Shown in pieces: positions 16,354 through 24,938 of a stretch of DNA of 32,232 nucleotides. A model generated the notes under the pieces. The model ran no database searches and was not told the origin of the DNA. It saw only the letters and a list, made by a program, of their open reading frames with translations. A program made the position numbers and the translations under genes. This stretch comes from Verrucomicrobiota bacterium (GTDB lineage: Bacteria; Verrucomicrobiota; Verrucomicrobiia; Limisphaerales; JACPZS01): the NCBI GenBank assembly GCA_016195385.1, contig JACPZS010000182.1, positions 1 through 32,232 on the forward strand, given 5' to 3'. Each line of letters opens with the position of its first letter. The first letter of the stretch is position 1.

Positions 16354-17013
16354 ATGAAACTTTCCAACATCAATCCTGGAACACGAAGGCTCGTGGCGGT
16401 TTGCCTCGCAGGCTTCCTTGTTTTCACACTGGTTGCGCTTTGGCCGTGGAGTATCGCAACTCTTCAATGTGCGGACGGCTCCGTTCTAACCGTTCGAGAA
16501 ATAACTTTCGGAACGAATCATGCGCGCGCGCGAGCTTGGGGCCAAACAGCCTCAACGGAGTTAAAATCAGAAACGCCTTCGATGGCAATCTGGGGCACCT
16601 GGGTTGGAAAGGGACAGAAGCCGCATTCATTCCGCTTCATGTTAATCCACGAAGAAGCGCGCACGCCTTTGGCAACGCTCGAGACGCAGTTGGAAAATTT
16701 TGAACCGGGAAAGCACGAAGGCTTGCTCGCCGTCACCAGCGATTCTCCGGGAATGCGCTCGTGCGTGGGAGTCTATGAGGAGACGGAGGACGTCGGGCCA
16801 CGTCCGATAAAAGAGTTCGTCGTCAATGATAAGCGCCTCATCAAAGAAAAATCTGCCAAGCATTCACGATGGTCAGTCCGCGTGGTTACTACGCCGCGGG
16901 ATTGGACTTGGAAGCCTCAATTCATGATTGCCAACGAACATAGTCAGAACGAGGTCTTGGTCCAGAAACTCTACAACCTAGGTCCGGTCGCAATTGCTCA
17001 AACGTTTGATTGA
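16354..17013 (+). CDS. Unknown protein with an N-terminal membrane anchor
   Basis: This 219-residue protein is not recognised. A single hydrophobic segment sits at about residues 12-32 (LVAVCLAGFLVFTLVALWPW). The rest is soluble and probably extracytoplasmic, with repeated beta-like stretches (VLTVREITFGTNH; FRFMLIHEEARTPLATLETQLENFEP). There are no Cys pairs and no visible catalytic motif. The gene is AT-richer than its neighbours and stands alone between the epimerase and a convergent gene. The ATG at 16354 is the first in frame and puts the membrane helix near the start; no Shine-Dalgarno is seen. Confidence 0.65.
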   Translation: MKLSNINPGTRRLVAVCLAGFLVFTLVALWPWSIATLQCADGSVLTVREITFGTNHARARAWGQTASTELKSETPSMAIWGTWVGKGQKPHSFRFMLIHEEARTPLATLETQLENFEPGKHEGLLAVTSDSPGMRSCVGVYEETEDVGPRPIKEFVVNDKRLIKEKSAKHSRWSVRVVTTPRDWTWKPQFMIANEHSQNEVLVQKLYNLGPVAIAQTFD

Positions 17014-17091
17014 CTGAGATTGCAGGCCGCCTGGTTTCAAGCGCCGCACTCGACACATTTGCCACCGAGTCATTGCGCGGATGCGCCCGCT

Positions 17092-18348
17092 TCAACCCTG
17101 ACTCAACAACTGCAGGTGTTTCGTGAAATGCCGGTCGAGGAATTCGCGATGGAGATCCGCGTGCTGATGAAGCAACTCCAGAATCGTTTGCTTGAAAGGC
17201 CGTCCTTTTGCATCGCACCCTGCCGTGAGCACCGAGCCAAACGTGACGTGCAGAAGCTGGCGACCGATCCGTTCGTCGAGATACAATGCTTCTTCTTTGC
17301 CCGCAAATGCCGGCAGCGCGTTAATCTCGGCGGTCGTGGTGGAGATGTGATAACTCTTGCGGTCGGTGTCAAAACGGCCACGGGAATACACGGCGATCTC
17401 GGCGAATGATTTCGGCGCGATGCGGGCGACGACCCGCAACGCTTCGAGATAACTGGTGCCGGCGGTTTTCACATGGACCAGGTTGCCGCAGACGCGGCCC
17501 ACGATGGGATACGCCAAAAATTTGTCCGAACCGCTGTGGATGCTGATTTTATACGGGCCGCAAAACTTCGCGATGGCCACGTGCTGCTTCAGCGAAGCTT
17601 CGAACTGATCCAAGTCGCCGCGATAGTCGATCCCTTTCTCGAATTCGCCGATGAAGCGCGGCGCGAGGCTGACGACGTTCGGAACCTGGCGACGCTTCAA
17701 CTCCAATCCAAAAAAAAGATGCTCCAGCGCGCTCGTCGGCGAATCAGTTTCATCGACCGAGACTTCGATTTCAAAGGGGCGTCCACTGCTGGCGCTCGCG
17801 ATGTGGCGGCCCATCATTTCGCTGTGCGCGATGGCGCGGGCGTATTTGACGGCGGCGCGAAATAATTTCTCCTCGGTGAATTCGAACGCGCAGCCGTGCG
17901 CGATCTCAAAGCGCTTGCCCAGATAAAGCTGCTTCCAGCCGTCGTCGGCGAAAATTTTATCGCGCTCCATTTCCGCCACGGACGCGCGCAGCCCGGCTTC
18001 CGGCATCGCGTCGGCGCGGTTATTTACGAACTCGGACGGGTCAATCGTGAAAAAGCAAAACCCGGCGGCCGCAGTGACTTTCACGTCTTCCGGCGTCTTG
18101 AGGTGATCGGCATCCGCTCCCCAAGGTTGCGTGAAATTAGCGGCGGCCAGCGCGTGTTGCGCGGCCTGCATGACTTCGTCCGGCGTGCGCTGGGTGCGCG
18201 CCATCTCGCGGATGGATTGCTGGGCGAAGATGGGAGCGAAGTCGAATTTCCTGGCGGCAGCCAGATGGCCAGGCGTCGCCAGGCCAAGGCGATCACCGTA
18301 GCCGAAGGATTTTTTTAGACCAAGAGTTGCAGGTTTTGGCAGAGTCAT
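17092..18348 (-). CDS. Tagaturonate epimerase-like protein (UxaE family)
   Basis: A 418-residue protein resembling UxaE, the tagaturonate 3-/fructuronate 4-epimerase of galacturonate catabolism known from Thermotoga. Family-like features include the early SFGYGDRLGLATPGHL segment (about residues 13-27), a QQSIREMARTQRTPDEVMQAA helix, a metal-site-like GADADHLKTPEDV segment near residue 98, and a C-terminal half with KISIHSGSDKFLAYPIV, which may contribute a His metal ligand. The product would feed D-tagaturonate into 2-keto-3-deoxygluconate metabolism. I chose the ATG at 18348 over 18366, which adds only six residues. No other uronate genes lie adjacent, so the substrate is inferred from family alone; a related hexuronate or ketose epimerase is possible. 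Confidence 0.8.
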   Translation of the reverse strand: MTLPKPATLGLKKSFGYGDRLGLATPGHLAAARKFDFAPIFAQQSIREMARTQRTPDEVMQAAQHALAAANFTQPWGADADHLKTPEDVKVTAAAGFCFFTIDPSEFVNNRADAMPEAGLRASVAEMERDKIFADDGWKQLYLGKRFEIAHGCAFEFTEEKLFRAAVKYARAIAHSEMMGRHIASASSGRPFEIEVSVDETDSPTSALEHLFFGLELKRRQVPNVVSLAPRFIGEFEKGIDYRGDLDQFEASLKQHVAIAKFCGPYKISIHSGSDKFLAYPIVGRVCGNLVHVKTAGTSYLEALRVVARIAPKSFAEIAVYSRGRFDTDRKSYHISTTTAEINALPAFAGKEEALYLDERIGRQLLHVTFGSVLTAGCDAKGRPFKQTILELLHQHADLHREFLDRHFTKHLQLLSQG

Positions 18349-18518
18349 GGTGCGCGAAGCTTTCAAAGGGCCATTGACAGCGCAAGTGATTTTTCAAACT
18401 TCACGAGTCGGGCTGAGGTGCGCCGCATTGCGCTGCCAGTTTTCCGGGACAAGCGGAGCGAAAATTTCTCCAAATAAAAATTAGACACGAACGTCAAATC
18501 GACCTTTACTAAAATTGA

Positions 18519-20882
18519 ATGATTCGCCGTTCTGCATCGCTGGTTGTTTTGATCGCCGCCGTTTCCGCCGGCCCGATCCGGTTTGCGTACGCGCGTCCAG
18601 CGACCGGCAGTGCCATTTCCGCCAAAGCCGCCAAGGCGTCGTTCGCGAAGGACATTCAGCCGTTGCTTCAGGAGTATTGCTACGGTTGCCACGGCGAAAA
18701 AAAGAAGGGCGATCTCGATCTGCGTGTGTTCACCGACGAAGCCTCCGTGCTACACAATCGCAAAGTGTGGGAGGCGGTGTTGAAAAATCTTTCGGCGCAC
18801 GAAATGCCGCCGTCGAAGAAACCGCAGCCGACCCTTGATCAGCGCGAACTCATCACTGGCTGGGTCGAATATCAACTCAACAAAGCTTACGCCAATGGCA
18901 AGGCCGATCCGGGCCGCGTCACGATTCGCCGTCTCAACCGCGCGGAATACAACAACACGATCCGCGATTTGATCGGCGTCAAGTTCCAGCCTGCCGATGA
19001 TTTTCCCGCCGATGACGTCGGCTACGGTTTCGACAACATCGGCGACGTGCTCTCTCTGCCGCCAATTCTGCTGGAGAAGTATTTGACCGCCGCGGAAAAA
19101 GTTTTGACCGCTGCGATTGTGACCGAGGATCCCGCCGTCCTGCGCACGAATCAAGTCGCCGCCGAAGCGCTGGAATTCAACGGGCCGGGTGAATTGAAAG
19201 GCGGCGGCTGGTTCCGCATGAACCGCGAGGGGGAAATTTTTGCGAAATTCCGATTCCCGATGGAGGGCGAGTATGTGTTCCGCGTGCGCGCGTATGGCGA
19301 GCAGGCCGGTTCCGAGCCAGTCAAAATGGCCATGCGCGTCAATGGCAAAGAAATCGAAATCAAAGAGGTTCCCGTCGAGGAAAACGATCCGCAGGTTTAC
19401 GAAGTGAAGACGCGCGTCGCGGCGGGCACACGCAAATGTTGCGTCGCGTACTTGAACAATTTTGTCGATCCCAAGAATCCCGATCCGAAGCGGCGCGATC
19501 GCAATCTGGTCGTGGAGTATCTGGAAGTCACCGGCCCGCTCGACGCAAAAACACCGCCGCTGCCGGAATCGCATCGGCGCATCTTCTCGCGTCTGCCCGG
19601 ACCAACGACGACGAACGCCGTCGCGCGCGCGCTTATCGGCGATTTTACCAGGCGTGCGTACCGGCGGCCGGTCGAGCCGGTTGAAGTTGACCGCTTGATG
19701 AAGCTGTTCGAGCAGGCGCAACACGACGGCGAATCTTTTGAGCAGTCAATCAAGCTGGCGCTCGAAGCGGTTCTGGTTTCGCCGCACTTTCTTTTCCGTG
19801 GCGAACTCCAACCGGAGCCGGGCAATCCCGACGCGATTCACCCGGTGAACGAATTCGCGCTGGCCTCGCGGCTCTCGTATTTTCTGTGGAGCAGCCTGCC
19901 CGACGTGGAACTTTTCACGCTGGCCGGGCAGGGCAGGCTGCGCAAAAATCTCGACGCGCAGGTCAAACGGATGCTGAAAGATTCCAAAGCGTCCGCGCTC
20001 GTCGATAATTTCGCCGGCCAATGGCTCCAGCTTCGCAACCTCAAGTCGATGACGCCCGACAGTGAAATTTTTCCCGAGTTCGATGACGAACTGCGCGCCG
20101 CGATGCAGCGCGAGACCGAATTGTTCTTCAGGCACATCATGCAAACCGACCGCAGCGTGCTCGAATTTCTGAACGCCGATTATTCGTTCGCGAACGAGCG
20201 GCTCGCGCAGCACTACGGCATCGATGGCGTGAAGGGCGACGAATTTCAGCGCGTCAATTTCAAGCGCAAAGAGCGCGGCGGACTGCTGACACAAGCAAGC
20301 ATCCTGACGATCACGTCGAACCCGACGCGCACCTCGCCGGTGAAACGCGGCAAGTGGGTTCTCGAAAACATCCTCGGCACGCCGCCTCCGCCTCCGCCTC
20401 CGGACGTGCCGGAGTTGAAGGACAACAAGGGTGGGCCGTTGACCGGCACGCTGCGCGAACGCATGGAGCAGCACCGTGAAAATCCTCTGTGCGCCTCGTG
20501 CCACGAGCGCATGGACCCGATTGGTTTTGGCTTTGAAAATTTCAACGCTGTCGGCGGTTGGCGCGCGCTCGACGGCACGGCGCCGATTGATCCGGCGGGC
20601 AAACTTGTCAGCGGCCAGTCGTTTCAAGGGCCGACGGAGTTGAAGGAAATTCTTCTGCGCGACAAGCGCAACGAATTCGTGCGCTGCCTCACCGAGAAAA
20701 TGCTGACCTACGCGCTGGGGCGCGGGCTGGAATTTTACGACCGCCTCGCCGTGGACGAAATCACGAACGGCTTGAAGAAAAACAATTACCACTTCAGCGC
20801 GCTCGTGCTCGAAGTCGTGAAAAGCAAGCCCTTCCAAATGCGGCGCGGTGAAGCGGAGAAACTGGCAGACAATTCACCCTGA
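18519..20882 (+). CDS. Planctomycete-type c-type cytochrome / DUF1587-DUF1592-DUF1588-DUF1585 protein
   Basis: A 787-residue exported protein built like many paralogues of Planctomycetes and Verrucomicrobia. A signal peptide (1-26) precedes a cytochrome-like domain with a CYGCH haem motif (54-58). Next comes RRLNRAEYNNTIRDLIG (DUF1587), a carbohydrate-binding-like beta domain around 210-330, and FTRRAYRRPVEPVEVDRLMKLF (DUF1595). DUF1592 follows (about 410-540, ALASRLSYFLWSSLPD), then DUF1588 with a Pro-run and a second CASCH motif (658-662), and DUF1585 at the end (KMLTYALGRGLEFYDR). The family is thought to act in periplasmic electron transfer tied to polysaccharide breakdown, but the reaction is not established. 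Such genes usually precede a DUF1552 gene; here the next gene is an unrelated small protein. Confidence 0.93.
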   Translation: MIRRSASLVVLIAAVSAGPIRFAYARPATGSAISAKAAKASFAKDIQPLLQEYCYGCHGEKKKGDLDLRVFTDEASVLHNRKVWEAVLKNLSAHEMPPSKKPQPTLDQRELITGWVEYQLNKAYANGKADPGRVTIRRLNRAEYNNTIRDLIGVKFQPADDFPADDVGYGFDNIGDVLSLPPILLEKYLTAAEKVLTAAIVTEDPAVLRTNQVAAEALEFNGPGELKGGGWFRMNREGEIFAKFRFPMEGEYVFRVRAYGEQAGSEPVKMAMRVNGKEIEIKEVPVEENDPQVYEVKTRVAAGTRKCCVAYLNNFVDPKNPDPKRRDRNLVVEYLEVTGPLDAKTPPLPESHRRIFSRLPGPTTTNAVARALIGDFTRRAYRRPVEPVEVDRLMKLFEQAQHDGESFEQSIKLALEAVLVSPHFLFRGELQPEPGNPDAIHPVNEFALASRLSYFLWSSLPDVELFTLAGQGRLRKNLDAQVKRMLKDSKASALVDNFAGQWLQLRNLKSMTPDSEIFPEFDDELRAAMQRETELFFRHIMQTDRSVLEFLNADYSFANERLAQHYGIDGVKGDEFQRVNFKRKERGGLLTQASILTITSNPTRTSPVKRGKWVLENILGTPPPPPPPDVPELKDNKGGPLTGTLRERMEQHRENPLCASCHERMDPIGFGFENFNAVGGWRALDGTAPIDPAGKLVSGQSFQGPTELKEILLRDKRNEFVRCLTEKMLTYALGRGLEFYDRLAVDEITNGLKKNNYHFSALVLEVVKSKPFQMRRGEAEKLADNSP

Positions 20883-20919
20883 TCGCGGCGGTCAACTAAA
20901 ACTAGATGTGAGGCGGCGT

Positions 20920-21297
20920 ATGCGCGCGACCACCATCATCACCGTTTCTGTCTTGGTGTTGCTCGGAGCAGCTTTCGCCGTTCATCGCCACGTTGACCGC
21001 ACCTACGTGCAGCCTTCCCAAGAACTCTCGAAGATGATGTCGGTTCGGATGACGATCGCCGAGGCGCTTTCTGCCCATCATAAGCAGCATGGCAGCTTTC
21101 CTCGTTTGTTATCCGAGTTGCCGTTGCAGACCTTGCGTTGGGGTGACGAGGGTTCATCGGCTCGCGATTTGGATAGCTGGCATTACAGTTCCGAAGGCCA
21201 TAGCTTCTCAATGACTTGGACGAACGCACGCGGCTCAGAGCTTTTTCTTGCCGGGAGAAACGGGCAGCTTTTCTATTCGAGAGATGACGCGCGATAA
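20920..21297 (+). CDS. Small pilin-like or membrane-anchored unknown protein
   Basis: A 125-residue protein with a hydrophobic helix at residues 4-21 (TTIITVSVLVLLGAAFAVH) right after a short basic start. It continues with a helix ending in IAEALSAHHKQHGSFPRLLSELP and a C-terminal part with DSWHYSSEGHSFSMTW and FLAGRNGQLFYSRDD. This order (N-terminal helix, 'A...hh..hG.yP..L.eL', then 'W.Y' and a compact beta end) resembles type II secretion pseudopilins of the GspG type, but there is no Gly-Phe-Thr-Leu-Glu prepilin cleavage motif. I chose the ATG at 20920, just after the upstream cytochrome gene's stop; an ATG at 20848 would overlap that gene and lack a helix. Confidence 0.65.
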   Translation: MRATTIITVSVLVLLGAAFAVHRHVDRTYVQPSQELSKMMSVRMTIAEALSAHHKQHGSFPRLLSELPLQTLRWGDEGSSARDLDSWHYSSEGHSFSMTWTNARGSELFLAGRNGQLFYSRDDAR

Positions 21298-21398
21298 GAA
21301 CGCCGCTTAAGCATTCGCTGCTCCCGGCCATCACGCTGCGGTTGCAATCGTGCTCCCTCGCAGGCCAATTCGCAGAATTTTGGGCGTTTCCCCAAACT

Positions 21399-23030
21399 TC
21401 AGTCCAGCGCGTGCGGCAAGAACGACGGCGGTCTTCGCAACTTCGTCGCTTGCTCGAAGGCAAAGGCCAGTTTGATCAAAACCGCTTCGCTGAATGGTTT
21501 TCCGAAAAATGAAATCCCCACCGGCAAGCCGAACACGTAACCAGCCGGCACCGTGATGTGCGGATACCCCGCCACCGCCGCAGGCGTCGAGCAACCGCCG
21601 ACGTAGTGATCGCCGTTGACGTGGTCGATGACGGACGGCGGGCTTTCGGTCGGCGCGACAACTGCGTCGAGTCGGTGCTCGTTCATCACGGCATCGATGC
21701 CTTCCTCGCGCGACAGCCGTCGGCATTTTGCCAGCGCATCAAGATACGCGCGATCCGTGAGCGGCCCTTTCGTCTCCGCCCGGAGAAAAAGTTCCTGTCC
21801 GAAGAACGGCATTTCGCGGTCGCGATTTCGCTCGTTGAAGTCGATGACATCCTTGAGCGAATGAACGGAAACGGTTTGGCCCCGCGTCGCGAGGTACGCT
21901 TTCAAGTCCGCTTTGAGTTCACAGAGCAGCACTTCATCTTCGGCGTCGCCGAGGTCGCGTGCGAGCGAAGGTTCCGGCAAATCGATCAGCGTGGCTCCTT
22001 GTTCACGCATCGCGTCGAGCGCGGCTTCAGCCAGCTTTCGCGCGTGTTCGCTGGCCGGGAAAAATTTTCGCGCCACGCCAAGTCGCGCGTCGCGCAGTCC
22101 GCTGGGATCGAGAAAATGCGTATATTCGTTGAGTGGTTTGTCTCGCGTGGCTTCTGTTGCAGCGTCGTTGAGATCGAATCCTGCAAGCACGTTGAGTAAA
22201 ATCGCCGCGTCGGTTACGGTGCGCGCCATTGGTCCAGCCGTGTCCTGACTGTGTGAAATCGGGATGATGCCCGCGCGACTGACCAGCCCGACCGTTGGTT
22301 TGATGCCCACAATCGAATTGCACGAAGCCGGTGAAACAATCGAACCATCCGTCTCTGTGCCAACCGCGACGGCGCAGAGGTTCGCGGCTACCGCCACGGC
22401 CGAACCGGAGCTGGAGCCGCTCGGCGTGCGGTCCAGCGCATACGGATTGCGCGTCTGCCCGCCGACGGCGCTCCATCCACTCGACGAACGCGTCGAGCGG
22501 ATGTTCGCCCATTCGCTAAGATTCGCCTTGCCGAGAATGACCGCGCCCGCCTCGCGCAAGCGACGCGTCACGAAGGCATCCTTTGGCGCAATCGTGCCCG
22601 CGAGCGCCAGCGACCCCGCGGTGGTCGGTTGGCGATCCGCTGTATCGATGTTGTCCTTGAGCAGCACCGGAATGCCGTGCAACGGCCCGCGCGGGCCTTT
22701 CGCTTTGCGTTCCACATCCAGCGCGTCGGCGATGCGTAGCGCGTCGGGATTGATTTGCAGTACCGCTCGCAACTCCGGGCCGCGCCGATCCAGAGCCGCG
22801 ATCCGACGCAGATATTTTCGCGTCAGCGATTGCGCGGAGAATTTTCTGGACTCCATGCCGCGTTGGAGTTGAGGGATCGTCGCTTCGTCCAGTTCGAAGC
22901 GGGTTTTGGCAAACGACGCCGAAGTGCGAGAGCTGCCAGCGGCGGCTGAAAAAACGTTCGCGTTGAAGGCCGCTGCGCTGGCGGCGAGCGTGTTTCTTAA
23001 AAATTCCCGGCGAGTCATGCGTGATGGCAT
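21399..23030 (-). CDS. Tat-exported amidase-signature family hydrolase
   Basis: A 543-residue amidase-signature enzyme hydrolysing C-N amide bonds. It begins with a twin-arginine-like signal, MTRREFLRN, and an Ala-rich stretch to about residue 33, so it is likely periplasmic. The Ser-cisSer-Lys triad is visible: Lys in PVLLKDNIDTAD, the Gly/Ser-rich GSSSGSAVAVAAN with the cis-Ser, and the nucleophile Ser in ETDGSIVSPAS. The segments NSIVGIKPTVGLVSR and GPMARTVTDAAILL are standard for the family. The length suits secreted bacterial amidases related to peptide amidases; the substrate is unknown. It cannot be GatA, since gatB and gatC are absent and it carries a signal. Starts at 23072 and 23018 are alternatives; 23030 retains the full Tat region. 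Confidence 0.92.
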   Translation of the reverse strand: MPSRMTRREFLRNTLAASAAAFNANVFSAAAGSSRTSASFAKTRFELDEATIPQLQRGMESRKFSAQSLTRKYLRRIAALDRRGPELRAVLQINPDALRIADALDVERKAKGPRGPLHGIPVLLKDNIDTADRQPTTAGSLALAGTIAPKDAFVTRRLREAGAVILGKANLSEWANIRSTRSSSGWSAVGGQTRNPYALDRTPSGSSSGSAVAVAANLCAVAVGTETDGSIVSPASCNSIVGIKPTVGLVSRAGIIPISHSQDTAGPMARTVTDAAILLNVLAGFDLNDAATEATRDKPLNEYTHFLDPSGLRDARLGVARKFFPASEHARKLAEAALDAMREQGATLIDLPEPSLARDLGDAEDEVLLCELKADLKAYLATRGQTVSVHSLKDVIDFNERNRDREMPFFGQELFLRAETKGPLTDRAYLDALAKCRRLSREEGIDAVMNEHRLDAVVAPTESPPSVIDHVNGDHYVGGCSTPAAVAGYPHITVPAGYVFGLPVGISFFGKPFSEAVLIKLAFAFEQATKLRRPPSFLPHALD

Positions 23031-23253
23031 AGCGCGACTTTGGCCGGCAGGCAATCCGAACTGAATCGACATCCGCGCTCACAGATCGAGTGAATTAAAG
23101 CGTGATGACGCGCTGAACTAGAAAAAATCACATTGATCTGATTGAGAAAACAGCTACACGAGAAATCGACGCGGAAAAGTTGGCTGTTTGCTCACGAAAA
23201 TAGTGCCTCAAATTGGCCGGAGCGCGGTTGTGTCGCAGACCAACGCAGTGCGG

Positions 23254-23295
23254 CGACCGGAGTCTCGAACCCGGTCGTGCTCCCAGAGTTTTTTT
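23254..23295 (+). other. Orphan hairpin followed by a T-tract
   Basis: CGACCGG (23254-23260) and CCGGTCG (23271-23277) form a perfect 7-bp stem around a ten-base loop, and a run of seven T begins 11 bases later (23289-23295). It lies in the 339-base gap between the divergent amidase and HTTM-partner genes, with no gene ending upstream on this strand. It could be the 3' end of a small RNA or a leader structure. The spacing between stem and T-run is too long for a standard Rho-independent terminator. The rest of the gap is AT-rich and otherwise featureless apart from the promoter candidate. Confidence 0.3.
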
Positions 23296-23328
23296 GAATT
23301 GGAGCCCTGCCCGCTCACGACTGACTTT

Positions 23329-23357
23329 TTGCCATCGTTGCAGCAACCTGATATACT
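23329..23357 (+). promoter_or_regulatory. Candidate sigma-70 promoter for the HTTM gene pair
   Basis: TTGCCA (23329-23334) and TATACT (23352-23357) are separated by exactly 17 bases, each close to the housekeeping consensus. Transcription would begin around 23364, only a few bases before the ATG at 23370. This would make the message nearly leaderless and argue against the GTG start at 23358, which lies upstream of the expected start site. Confidence 0.4.
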
Positions 23358-23369
23358 GTGCGGCAATTT

Positions 23370-23903
23370 ATGAATCCGCCTTCACGTCGATCACGTTGGT
23401 GTCTTTCCATTTTTGCAGTCGGCTTATTATATTTGAATTGCGCCGTCATTTGGCAGCACTTGGCGAAGCGGTGGCAGGCTCCGGCCTTGCCGATTTCAAG
23501 CAAAGTTGCGGGCGTTTTCTTTTTGTTTGGCGTATTCGCCAATTATGAAACCAATAACCACGAGTTGGTTTTGTGGGGTTACACCGAAACAACTTCAGGA
23601 AGAACAAATGGATGGAAACCTCTTCCGACGGAAGAATACTTTCCGTTCAAACCAGGAGTGCGCCAACAATTGCTATGGTCGAGAAAATTCATTCGAGTGC
23701 AAGAACCCGAAAGGCTCTGGCGAGCTTGGGCCCGTTCCGGCAAACAGATTTTGGCACGACACAATCGGACGCACCCTGAAACCCCGATTTCGCAAGTGGC
23801 GCTGGAAAACCGTACCTGGCCGCGTTCGCCGGCTGGTGTTTACATTTTGCAGAAACCAGGCACACTGGAAACCAACTTCTGGATCGTGGCGACGAACCGA
23901 TGA
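23370..23903 (+). CDS. Small membrane-anchored protein paired with an HTTM protein
   Basis: A 177-residue protein with one N-terminal membrane helix at about residues 8-28 (WCLSIFAVGLLYLNCAVIW). The soluble part is probably extracytoplasmic, with PLPTEEYFPFKPGVRQQLLW and an Arg/Trp-rich middle. I recognise no family with certainty. It sits 48 bases before an HTTM gene. In other bacteria HTTM genes are often preceded by a small single-pass partner (the DUF5819 type) with a similar layout: helix, then a 'P.s......' segment, a beta stretch, and 'G...W..l'. This may be a divergent counterpart. I prefer the ATG at 23370 to a GTG at 23358 because of the predicted promoter. The gene is AT-rich relative to the surroundings. 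Confidence 0.65.
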   Translation: MNPPSRRSRWCLSIFAVGLLYLNCAVIWQHLAKRWQAPALPISSKVAGVFFLFGVFANYETNNHELVLWGYTETTSGRTNGWKPLPTEEYFPFKPGVRQQLLWSRKFIRVQEPERLWRAWARSGKQILARHNRTHPETPISQVALENRTWPRSPAGVYILQKPGTLETNFWIVATNR

Positions 23904-23951
23904 GATCATCGTGTATCGCGAATCACTCTCCCAAGCTCCTCAAGGGGCGAT

Positions 23952-24851
23952 ATGACGCAGCCGAGTTGCAATTCATTCATTAGTGGCTGGAATCGTTATT
24001 GGTTCCAACCCACGCGCCCCGAACCTTTGGCGGTTTTTCGGATTCTTTTTGGCATTTACCTGCTTTGCTACCTGGGCTCTTTCGCAAATAAAGTGATCTT
24101 GGTTTTTTCGAGTCAGGGGGTGGTGCAGCCATGGTATCTTCCCGAGTGGGCCATTCCGTCCGCCACTTTGGCCGTGTGGCTCTATAGTTGCCTGTTGTTG
24201 CTGATCCTGCTGTTCATTCTCGGTTGCGCGACGTTGCTCCTGACGCCAGTGCTTCTTTTGTTCTACTTGTACTTCTTCCTGCTGAATCTCGCGGTGAAAG
24301 ACTCTGCCTACGATCGGTTGAATTTGATTTTTTTGTTTATTTCCTGTTTCGCCGAACTGGACGCCGCTTGGTCCCTGGCTCCGACGTTCGTCAAGCACCC
24401 CGGCCAAATCAAACTGATCACTCCTTGGGCGGCACGATTGATCGGCTGGCAACTTTGCCTCCTCTATTTGGGCGCCGGACTTTGGAAACTGCACTCTCCA
24501 CAGTGGCATGAGAGCCAATTCATGTATTGGACGCTCATTGGCGTGTGGGCTTCGGAGTTGAGTTTTTGGTTTGTGAATTTGGGCTGGCCCATGTGGTTCT
24601 ATGGATTGATTGGCTGGAGCGTAATCGTCTTCGAGCTAGCCGCTCCGCTGACGTTCCACCTTCGTTCCACGCTCAAAGCCACCATTGTATTGGGAATCTT
24701 GTTTCACGTGGGCATCGCGGTTTTTTTGAACATTCCTGAATTTTTCAACTGTGTTGCTGCCTATGCGCTATTTTGGCCGCCAGACGAACTGGCAAAACTT
24801 GGCGACAAGGTCGCCAGTTTAATTGTGAAATCGCCCAGGGCACCTCAGTAG
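23952..24851 (+). CDS. HTTM-domain membrane protein (vitamin K-dependent gamma-carboxylase-like)
   Basis: A 299-residue integral membrane protein with about six or more hydrophobic helices. The HTTM family opening is seen in PEPLAVFRILFGIYLLCYL (24-42), where an Arg in the first helix is typical. Later come LTPVLLLFYLYFFLLNLAVKDSAYDRLNLIFLFI and TPWAARLIGWQLCLLYLGAGLWKLHSPQWHESQFMYW, the second being a characteristic HTTM segment. The C-terminal third has FELAAPLTFHLR and GILFHVGIAVFLNI, again typical. The fold is related to vitamin K-dependent gamma-carboxylase, but bacterial members usually lack the soluble carboxylase part, and this one is too short to contain it. Function is unknown. It is probably in an operon with the single-pass protein upstream. 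Confidence 0.87.
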   Translation: MTQPSCNSFISGWNRYWFQPTRPEPLAVFRILFGIYLLCYLGSFANKVILVFSSQGVVQPWYLPEWAIPSATLAVWLYSCLLLLILLFILGCATLLLTPVLLLFYLYFFLLNLAVKDSAYDRLNLIFLFISCFAELDAAWSLAPTFVKHPGQIKLITPWAARLIGWQLCLLYLGAGLWKLHSPQWHESQFMYWTLIGVWASELSFWFVNLGWPMWFYGLIGWSVIVFELAAPLTFHLRSTLKATIVLGILFHVGIAVFLNIPEFFNCVAAYALFWPPDELAKLGDKVASLIVKSPRAPQ

Positions 24852-24883
24852 CTCCCATGCCTCGGAGCAGTCTTTGAGATTGT

Positions 24884-24918
24884 AAACAAAAAAACCGCCG
24901 GGATTGCTCCACGGCGGT
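24884..24918 (-). terminator. Rho-independent terminator of the ilv operon
   Basis: On the minus strand, ACCGCCG, an 11-base loop and CGGCGGT form a perfect 7-bp GC-rich stem (plus-strand arms 24894-24900 and 24912-24918), followed directly by TTTTTTTGTTT. It lies about 20 bases past the ilvC stop and is oriented to end ilvC transcription. The plus-strand side has no T-run, so it would not stop the convergent HTTM transcript. Confidence 0.9.
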
Positions 24919-24938
24919 GTTTGGTGATTAGCCTCAAA

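Noticed and set aside
20384..20401. CCGCCT-type short tandem repeat
   Set aside because: It encodes the Pro-run that is a normal part of the DUF1588 region in this family, not a separate repeat feature.
19746..20837. 363-codon minus-strand open frame inside the DUF1592 gene
   Set aside because: Antisense shadow of a strongly supported gene, without recognisable domains.
23240..23290. Possible tRNA, because GGTTCGAGACTCC on the minus strand resembles a T-arm
   Set aside because: No acceptor, D or anticodon stem can be paired around it, and the T-stem itself has a mismatch.
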